A stretch of 10,306 nt of DNA, from assembly GCF_900764565.1 (NCBI RefSeq), contig NZ_CAAFOM010000210.1, positions 1-10,306 on the forward strand, written 5' to 3'. Below are positions 5,784-10,306 of the stretch, in pieces. Numbering within the stretch: position 1 is the first letter of the stretch; the number at the start of each line of letters is the position of its first letter. This DNA is from an uncultured Catenibacterium sp. (GTDB lineage Bacteria > Bacillota_I > Bacilli_A > Erysipelotrichales > Coprobacillaceae). The notes below the pieces were generated by a model. That model was not told the DNA's origin. It saw only the letters and a program-made list of their open reading frames with translations, and did not search any database. The position numbers and the translations under genes were made by a program.

Positions 5784-6884
5784 GATTTCTTTATAGCTGA
5801 CTGCAAAAGGTCCAGTTTTAGTTACGATAGTGATTGTATCGCCTTTCTTATACTGTTTGAATTCTTTTGCGGTTGCACGGTAAGTATATTTCTTCTTCCC
5901 TGTTTTTACATTGAAATGATATACCTGTGAGAACTTTGTTGTATAATGTTCAGTCTTTGTGATGATGCATTCTTCAGTCGCAGTTACTTTTGCGATAGGA
6001 TCATTGATCCAGCATAATGCGAGAGGAATGAACATCACTAAGAAGCATGTAAATAATGCATCTCTAGGTAATCCAGCTTTTTCACCAATCCAGCGATAGA
6101 ATACAAAGATAATTAAGAATACAATAATTGATGCATAAATAAGAGGTCTTGTATTTTCCATTGCATATTTAGTAAATAGAATTAACCATCCTGTAATAGT
6201 AGGGATAATAAAGTTACAGAAGAATAATCCATATAAATCTTTAATGGCTGGCTGATTTCCTTCAGCAGTTAAACCTAAATAGTAGATACCTGCAAGTACT
6301 GGAATCACAATAGAAATTAACCCACCTACAATTAGAGAATCAAGTGCACCAATCATACCAGCCACTAATGACACTAACTGGATGAGTGTTAACACAAGCA
6401 TCACTGGTTTGGTAACTGATACAGCAGGCATACGACTAGGTGCTTCCTTTGTACCTTCAATATCTTCATAAGGGATTTTATGATCAGTACATTCTTCCAC
6501 TAATTCAGCTAAATCAGCCACTTCAAATTCTAATGAAGAAAGCTGTGCAATCACTCCTTCTTTAGAATAAATAGTGAGTATCTTACCATCATCTACAAGT
6601 TTTGTAATGTCTTCATAAGCATACTTCTTTTCATTATTACCATCTTTAAAAGTAATATCATCTTCAGTCATCATATAAGAGAAAGTCTTCTTCTTATTCA
6701 CTTTTAAAGTGATATAAACCATTAATAGAAGTCCAATGACACCAAGTCCTGTAATCACGTAATAACCATCTTTTGCTTCTAAAAAGCCAAGAACTAACAT
6801 GATAATACCAAATATAGGACAAAGGATCTTCATTGTACTAATATGAAATAGTAAGCTATCCTTATATGTTACGTCTCTATTCAT
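5775..6884 (-). CDS. Polytopic membrane protein with PH-like domain, function unknown
   Basis: A 369-residue protein I cannot assign to a named family. Two helices near the N-terminus (about 19-36 and 41-61) are followed by a soluble module at about 66-135. Its strand pattern ('FSYMMTEDDITFKDG', 'YAYEDITKLVDDGKILTIYS', ending in the helix 'EVADLAELVEECTDHK') resembles the bacterial PH-like/YcxB-like domain. Five more helices follow at about 160-182, 186-206, 218-238, 246-265 and 275-296. A basic C-terminal beta-rich domain (300-369) contains 'YTYRATAKEFKQYKKGDTITIV', and its location relative to the membrane is not certain. GAGGT 7 nt before the ATG supports the start. It is monocistronic, convergent with PadR and divergent from the glycosyltransferase. 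Regulation by PadR or a role in the envelope is speculative. Confidence 0.8.
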   Translation of the reverse strand: MNRDVTYKDSLLFHISTMKILCPIFGIIMLVLGFLEAKDGYYVITGLGVIGLLLMVYITLKVNKKKTFSYMMTEDDITFKDGNNEKKYAYEDITKLVDDGKILTIYSKEGVIAQLSSLEFEVADLAELVEECTDHKIPYEDIEGTKEAPSRMPAVSVTKPVMLVLTLIQLVSLVAGMIGALDSLIVGGLISIVIPVLAGIYYLGLTAEGNQPAIKDLYGLFFCNFIIPTITGWLILFTKYAMENTRPLIYASIIVFLIIFVFYRWIGEKAGLPRDALFTCFLVMFIPLALCWINDPIAKVTATEECIITKTEHYTTKFSQVYHFNVKTGKKKYTYRATAKEFKQYKKGDTITIVTKTGPFAVSYKEIKK

Positions 6885-6916
6885 TTTTTTACCTCAACTC
6901 CTTACGTATACAATAT

Positions 6917-6946
6917 ATATTACATTAATTCTAGATATAAACACAA
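6917..6946 (-). promoter_or_regulatory. Possible promoter of the PH-like membrane protein
   Basis: On the minus strand TTGTGT (6946-6941) and TAATAT (6922-6917) are 18 nt apart, leaving a leader of about 25 nt before the GAGGT site. Confidence 0.4.
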
Positions 6947-6967
6947 GCGATAGTTGATAAATTATAG

Positions 6968-6994
6968 CCTTAATAAGGTGATTTATGGTAAAAT
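6968..6994 (+). promoter_or_regulatory. Possible extended -10 promoter and small palindrome before the glycosyltransferase
   Basis: TGGTAAAAT (6986-6994) is a TGn-extended -10 box without a convincing -35. An 11-bp palindrome CCTTA-A-TAAGG at 6968-6978 lies about 10 nt upstream and could be an operator or chance. The transcript leader would be very short. Confidence 0.35.
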
Positions 6995-7004
6995 GAAAAT
7001 ATAT

Positions 7005-7009
7005 GGAGG
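7005..7009 (+). promoter_or_regulatory. Ribosome binding site that sets the glycosyltransferase start
   Basis: GGAGG at 7005-7009 lies 7 nt before ATG 7017. The frame stays open upstream to a TTG at 6954, but that adds 21 residues with no family similarity and no ribosome site. Confidence 0.8.
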
Positions 7010-7016
7010 TAAAAAT

Positions 7017-8024
7017 ATGAAAACTCTTACAGTTGCAGTGCCTTGTTATAATTCACAGGATTATATGAGACATGCTATTGAACCATTATTAATATGTGAA
7101 AATGATATTGAAATCTTAATCATTGATGATGGTTCTAAAGATAAAACAGGAGAAATAGGGGACTTATTAGAAGAAGAATACCCTGCAACAATCAGATGTA
7201 TACATCAGGAAAATGGTGGACATGGTGAAGCAGTCAATACTGGTTTAAAGAATGCAACCGGACGCTTCTTTAAAGTATTAGACAGTGATGACTGGTTTGA
7301 TGAGGCATCTCTCGTTAAAGTGATTCAGACATTAAAGAAACTTGGTAATGATGTCGATATGATGATTTGTAACTATGTTTATGATAAACCATCAAAGAAT
7401 TCAGAAAAACCTATTCGTTATACAAATGCATTCCCTGAAAATAAGATTTTCAGATGGTATGATGTGAAATACTTCTATCCATCACAGAATCTATTAATGC
7501 ATTCTATTATTTATCGTACAGAAGTATTACGTGCAAGTGGTTTAGTTCTTCCTAAACATACATTCTATGTAGATAACCTATTTGTATATGAACCAATTCC
7601 ATTTGTTCAAACTATGTACTATTTGAATGTAGATTTATATCACTATTTCATTGGACGTGAAGATCAGTCAGTGAATGAAACAGTGATGATTGGACGTATT
7701 GATCAGCAGATCAGAGTGAATAAACGTATGATTGATGCAATCGATATTGATAAGCTTAAATCACGTAAGATGAGAAAATACTTAATCAAGTATCTTTCTA
7801 TGATTACTACAGTCACTACAGTACTCTGCGTAAAGAGTGGTACAGAAGAAAACCTACAGAAACGTAATGATTTATGGGCTTATATGAAGGATACAAAGCC
7901 TGCCGTTTATAAGGAAGTTAAGAAGACTGCATTAGGTCTTGCTATGCAGTTAAATGATCCGCTAGGACGTAAACTAATTGTCGGTGGATATAAACTAGCA
8001 CAAAAACTATTTGGTTTCAATTAA
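7017..8024 (+). CDS. Family 2 glycosyltransferase (GT-A fold)
   Basis: A 335-residue enzyme that transfers a sugar from a nucleotide donor. The GT2 N-terminal pattern is clear: 'LTVAVPCYN' (4-12), 'IEILIIDDGSKDKTGEI' (31-47) with the nucleotide-binding DDG, 'NGGHGEAVNTGL' (66-77), and the metal-binding 'KVLDSDDWFD' (86-95, DSD). A likely acceptor or base region is 'HTFYVDNLFVYEP' (181-193, D186). The C-terminal 130 residues are helical and basic, with no clear transmembrane helix, so it is cytosolic or peripheral. I use ATG 7017 with GGAGG 7 nt upstream. Donor and acceptor cannot be read from sequence; envelope or teichoic-acid-like glycans are typical for such proteins in Firmicutes. A terminator separates it from the PAP2 gene, so co-function is suggested only by proximity. 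Confidence 0.92.
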   Translation: MKTLTVAVPCYNSQDYMRHAIEPLLICENDIEILIIDDGSKDKTGEIGDLLEEEYPATIRCIHQENGGHGEAVNTGLKNATGRFFKVLDSDDWFDEASLVKVIQTLKKLGNDVDMMICNYVYDKPSKNSEKPIRYTNAFPENKIFRWYDVKYFYPSQNLLMHSIIYRTEVLRASGLVLPKHTFYVDNLFVYEPIPFVQTMYYLNVDLYHYFIGREDQSVNETVMIGRIDQQIRVNKRMIDAIDIDKLKSRKMRKYLIKYLSMITTVTTVLCVKSGTEENLQKRNDLWAYMKDTKPAVYKEVKKTALGLAMQLNDPLGRKLIVGGYKLAQKLFGFN

Positions 8025-8050
8025 CAGTGATTCTATCACTGTTTTTTTAT
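8022..8050 (+). terminator. Terminator after the glycosyltransferase
   Basis: AACAGTGA (8023-8030) pairs perfectly with TCACTGTT (8036-8043) around TTCTA, followed by a T-run. The TAA stop overlaps the base of the stem. Confidence 0.88.
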
Positions 8051-8051
8051 G

Positions 8052-8080
8052 TTGACTATTACCTACTGAATCGATAGAAT
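8052..8080 (+). promoter_or_regulatory. Promoter of the PAP2 gene
   Basis: TTGACT (8052-8057), a 17-nt spacer and TAGAAT (8075-8080) form the best sigma-A-like promoter in the window, ending 17 nt before the start codon. The leader must be very short and carries GGGTGA. Confidence 0.7.
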
Positions 8081-8097
8081 AAACTTTGGGTGATTAA

Positions 8098-8763
8098 ATG
8101 ATTAAGAAATTCATAAAGACTCATGAACATGCATGGGTTCTTGTCTATTTTGTATTTTATATGCCTTGGTACTTTGGCTTACAGCAGAGAGATATCAGTC
8201 ATTTCTTTGATATGTATGTAGGATTAGACCGTATCATACCATTTGTACCAGCATTTATTATTCCTTACATTTATTGGTTTTTATTCGTTGCAGGAACATT
8301 ATTATTCTTATTCTTCTATGATGCAGATGAATTCTATCGTGGCTTCTCATTCTTAGCCTGTGGTATGACTATCTCACTGATCATATTCACAATCTTTCCT
8401 ACAACATTCTGTCATCGTCCAGAAGTATTGACAGGGAATGCCTTTGAACAGTTCTGGTTAAGATTTATTTATGGGGCAGATAAACCAACCAATGTATTTC
8501 CAAGTATTCATGTATTTAACTCAATAGGATGTGCGATAGCACTTATTAAATCAAAGAAATTCAAAGATAATAAACCAATGCATATATTTGCGATTATCTC
8601 AGCAGTACTTATTACATTATCTACAATGTTCATCAAGCAGCATTCAGTTATGGATGCTGTGGCAGCAAGTATCATTGCATATATACTCTATCAATTGATT
8701 TATAAGAGAGAACATCCTCGTTTACGTCAATTTGTATATTCTAAGTTTCCTAATAAAGGCTAA
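8098..8763 (+). CDS. PAP2-family membrane phosphatase or phosphotransferase
   Basis: A 221-residue integral membrane protein of the PAP2 superfamily, closest in pattern to the PAP2_3/AUR1-like group. About five to six helices are visible (roughly 12-28, 49-73, 84-101, 138-150, 162-178, 185-201). The catalytic motifs are motif 1 'CHRPEV' (105-110), motif 2 'FPSIHVFNS' (134-142, with I replacing the usual G of PSGH) and motif 3 'FIKQHSVMDAVA' (178-189) with nucleophile H182 and D186. The arginine of the classical SRxxxxxHxxxD motif is replaced by T176, as is common in the FIKQHxxxD subfamily. Such enzymes dephosphorylate lipid phosphates or transfer head groups. The ATG is preceded by GGGTGATTAA, a weak ribosome site. 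It has its own promoter and terminator. The substrate is unknown. Confidence 0.88.
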   Translation: MIKKFIKTHEHAWVLVYFVFYMPWYFGLQQRDISHFFDMYVGLDRIIPFVPAFIIPYIYWFLFVAGTLLFLFFYDADEFYRGFSFLACGMTISLIIFTIFPTTFCHRPEVLTGNAFEQFWLRFIYGADKPTNVFPSIHVFNSIGCAIALIKSKKFKDNKPMHIFAIISAVLITLSTMFIKQHSVMDAVAASIIAYILYQLIYKREHPRLRQFVYSKFPNKG

Positions 8764-8790
8764 AGGTGTCATTAAAATGACATCTTTTTT
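8763..8790 (+). terminator. Terminator after the PAP2 gene
   Basis: AAGGTGTCAT (8763-8772) pairs with ATGACATCTT (8777-8786, one G-U) around a 4-nt loop, followed by TTTT (8787-8790). Confidence 0.88.
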
Positions 8791-8816
8791 AATCGCAATA
8801 GTATATGAAATAATAA

Positions 8817-8843
8817 AGTTTTGTGGTTTAAAACCGCAAAACT
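8817..8843. repeat. 27-bp near-palindrome upstream of the ATPase gene
   Basis: AGTTTTGTGGTTT (8817-8829) and AAACCGCAAAACT (8831-8843) are complementary about a central A, with one T-G wobble, so it is palindromic as DNA and could fold as RNA. It sits directly upstream of the -35 box. The half-site recurs as AGTTTTGCG at 8858-8866. There is no T-run behind it, so it is not a terminator. Confidence 0.85.
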
Positions 8844-8844
8844 A

Positions 8845-8873
8845 TTGTGAATGAGTTAGTTTTGCGATAAAAT
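8845..8873 (+). promoter_or_regulatory. Promoter of the ATPase gene with half-site in the spacer
   Basis: TTGTGA (8845-8850) and TAAAAT (8868-8873) are exactly 17 nt apart. The spacer contains AGTTTTGCG (8858-8866), a direct copy of the palindrome half-site centred 32 bp away from the palindrome. A protein binding these sites would block RNA polymerase. Confidence 0.6.
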
Positions 8874-8894
8874 TTATATGAAAGAGGTGATTGT

Positions 8895-10106
8895 ATGATA
8901 GAAAGACCTTTATACTTAGACAAAATCATGCCTTTTGTAGATACTCCATTTGTGAAAATACTGACTGGAGTTCGACGTTGTGGTAAATCAACAATTCTGA
9001 AGATGATTATCAAAAAACTAAAAGAAGAAAAGCATGTAGATGATGAACAGATTCTTAATTATCGCTTCGATTCTATGGAATATGAAGATATGACTACAAA
9101 AGAATTGTATCTCGAACTGAAATCAAAAATACTACAATCAAAAAAGACATACTTATTCTTAGATGAGATACAAGAAATCAAAGGATGGGAGAAAGTAGTG
9201 AATACTCTTGCCTCAGACTTTGATGTAGATATTTATATTACAGGGTCTAATTCAAGAATGATGTCTTCAGAGATATCCACGTATCTAACAGGAAGATATA
9301 TTACTTTTCATATTTATACTTTGTCATTTGAAGAATATCTTACATTTAAGAAAAGCTATACGAATCTTAAGGATTTGAAACAGGAATTTAGCCAATATGT
9401 AAGATTGGGTGGATTTCCGGCAACTCATTTACAGGACTATTCACAGGATGAAGTTTATACGATTGTGAAGGACATTTATAATTCTACTATTTTTTCTGAT
9501 ATAGTACGAAGAAACCAGGTCAAGAAGATAGACCAGCTAGAAAGAGTTGTAAAATATACATTTAATAATGTTGGAAGTAAATATACCGCAAAATCCATTT
9601 CTAATTATTTCAAATCAGAACAGAGAAAGATTGATAATGAAACAGTTTATAGCTATTTAGAGAAATTACAGAAAGCCTATATTCTTCATAAGTGTTCTCG
9701 ATATGATCTGCAGGGAAAAGATATATTAAAAACACAGGAAAAATTCTATCTTGCGGATGTTTCATTGCGTTATTCTGTATTAGGTTATACTGTAGATAGT
9801 GTCGCTTCATCTTTAGAAAATATTGTATATCTAGAACTTAAAAGAAGAGGATATGATGTTTATATTGGTAAGATAAAAGATAAAGAGATTGATTTTGTTG
9901 CAACAAAACAAAATGAAAAAATCTATGTTCAGGTGACACAGGAAATCAAGTCTGAAAAAACACAGAAAAGGGAATATGAACAGCTTTTAGAAATCAGAGA
10001 TAATTATCCTAAGTACGTTGTAATGGCAGATGATTTTGCAGGTGGTAACTATGAAGGAATAAAAACAATGAACATAGTAGATTTCTTATTAAGTAAAGAG
10101 TATTAG
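8895..10106 (+). CDS. AAA_14/DUF4143 ATPase with nuclease-like C-terminal fold
   Basis: A 403-residue protein of the widespread but poorly understood AAA_14-DUF4143 family. The ATPase part (about 1-165) has Walker A 'GVRRCGKST' (25-33), Walker B 'YLFLDEIQEI' (86-95), the polar sensor segment 'ITGSNS' (115-120) and 'LTGRY' (131-135). The 'LGGFPA' turn (171-176) leads into DUF4143 (about 190-350), with a winged-helix-like middle ('TAKSISNYF', 231-239). The end resembles a PD-(D/E)XK core: E308 in 'SLENIVYLELKRRGY', D333 in 'EIDFVA' and Q346-V-T348, where active nucleases have E/Q-x-K, so catalytic competence is doubtful. GAGGTGATTGT precedes the ATG. It is monocistronic, with a strong promoter decorated by palindromic half-sites. 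Function of the family is not settled; mobile or defence roles are speculative. Confidence 0.93.
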   Translation: MIERPLYLDKIMPFVDTPFVKILTGVRRCGKSTILKMIIKKLKEEKHVDDEQILNYRFDSMEYEDMTTKELYLELKSKILQSKKTYLFLDEIQEIKGWEKVVNTLASDFDVDIYITGSNSRMMSSEISTYLTGRYITFHIYTLSFEEYLTFKKSYTNLKDLKQEFSQYVRLGGFPATHLQDYSQDEVYTIVKDIYNSTIFSDIVRRNQVKKIDQLERVVKYTFNNVGSKYTAKSISNYFKSEQRKIDNETVYSYLEKLQKAYILHKCSRYDLQGKDILKTQEKFYLADVSLRYSVLGYTVDSVASSLENIVYLELKRRGYDVYIGKIKDKEIDFVATKQNEKIYVQVTQEIKSEKTQKREYEQLLEIRDNYPKYVVMADDFAGGNYEGIKTMNIVDFLLSKEY

Positions 10107-10133
10107 AAATGAGTTGAGAGACTCATTTTTTTT
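10107..10133 (+). terminator. Terminator of the ATPase gene, landing site of the intron
   Basis: AAATGAGT (10107-10114) pairs with ACTCATTT (10121-10128) around a 6-nt loop, followed by T to 10133. The group II intron begins 3 nt after the T-run. Confidence 0.9.
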
Positions 10134-10135
10134 GG

Positions 10136-10306
10136 GTGTGCCGGGCATGGCGCTAATTCAGTCGGAGACAGTCCGATCACAGGTATTTACCGCCAAGTGT
10201 AGTGAACCGCAAGCCATCGCTGTGAAGCGAGGGGGGAGGAAGCGGTGTAGCGATTCCTTTGAGCGTACGAACAGAAACTTGATACAAGGCTAAATGGTGG
10301 ATAAGG
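10136..10306 (+). ncRNA. Group II intron, IIC type, 5' part of domain I (truncated by window edge)
   Basis: The stretch opens with the group II 5' consensus GTGTG followed by CCGGGCATGG, close to the start of known IIC introns such as that of Oceanobacillus iheyensis as I remember it. Further matching landmarks in order are a stem TCGGA/TCCGA (10162-10166 with 10172-10176), GAACCGCAAG (10204-10213), a TCGCT/AGCGA hairpin with a GTGA tetraloop (10217-10230), GGAGGAAGCGG (10235-10245), and a CGAACAGAAACTTGATA...AAGGCTAAATGGTGGATAAGG-like segment from 10268 on. By hand count 91 of 171 bases are G or C (53%), far above its surroundings. Position just behind a terminator hairpin is the established target preference of class C introns. 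The reverse transcriptase frame and 3' end lie beyond the window. Confidence 0.85.

Noticed and set aside
5745..5930. Plus-strand 61-codon frame after the PadR terminator
   Set aside because: It starts inside two terminators and is antisense to the membrane protein's conserved tail.
6954..7016. A 21-residue N-terminal extension of the glycosyltransferase from a TTG codon
   Set aside because: The TTG has no ribosome site and overlaps the probable promoter, while ATG 7017 has GGAGG at ideal spacing and begins the conserved GT2 strand.
8763..8894. CRISPR array or toxin-antitoxin locus before the ATPase
   Set aside because: The repeats are half-sites of a single palindrome with no regular spacers, and no small coding pair is present.
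8828..9013. Minus-strand 61-codon frame over the ATPase promoter
   Set aside because: It reads through the palindrome and the Walker A coding region in antisense and lacks start signals.
9610..9810. Minus-strand 66-codon frame inside the ATPase gene
   Set aside because: Antisense to DUF4143 coding sequence with no supporting signals.

Overview
The window is low-GC (roughly one third G+C by eye), AT-rich Firmicutes-type DNA. It has Shine-Dalgarno sites of the GGAGG/AGGTGA type, dense intrinsic terminators, and promoters with recognisable TTGaca/TAtaaT-like boxes. Gene content (PepT, DgkB/YegS-type lipid kinase, PadR, VanZ-like protein, viroplasmin-type RNase H, AAA_14/DUF4143 ATPase, group IIC intron) fits a gut Firmicute such as an Erysipelotrichia or Coprobacillaceae member. 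That placement is an inference and cannot be fixed from this sequence alone.

Layout. (1) 60-1458, plus strand: three short genes each with its own signals. They are a three-helix membrane protein of unknown role, a small winged-helix regulator, and a VanZ-like membrane protein; a perfect 13-bp hairpin follows the last. (2) 3638-1515, minus strand: pepT then a DgkB/YegS-type lipid kinase, a two-gene operon with a 3-nt gap. (3) 3756-5236, plus strand: an RNase H with an N-terminal viroplasmin domain, overlapping by ATGA with a DEDDh exonuclease carrying a C-terminal BRCT domain. This pair is fired divergently from pepT. (4) 5389-5712, plus: an orphan PadR regulator, convergent with (5) 6884-5775, minus: a polytopic membrane protein with a PH-like cytosolic domain, function unknown. 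(6) 7017-8763, plus: a family 2 glycosyltransferase and a PAP2-type membrane phosphatase, each with its own promoter and terminator. (7) 8895-10106, plus: an AAA_14/DUF4143 ATPase preceded by a 27-bp near-palindrome, with a further copy of its half-site inside the promoter spacer. (8) 10136 to the window end: the 5' part of a group II intron of the IIC type, sitting immediately behind the ATPase terminator and about 53% GC by hand count, cut off by the window edge.

Most of the window is ordinary chromosomal housekeeping or accessory content in which nearly every transcription unit ends in its own hairpin, often with the stop codon inside the stem. The parts that stand out are at the right end: the palindrome-controlled DUF4143 ATPase and the intron using its terminator as a landing site. 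The RNase H / exonuclease-BRCT pair suggests a small hybrid- or end-processing unit. No CRISPR array, tRNA, rRNA, insertion sequence or complete defence system was seen. No gene-free stretch exceeds 300 bases; the longest is the intron fragment at the right edge.
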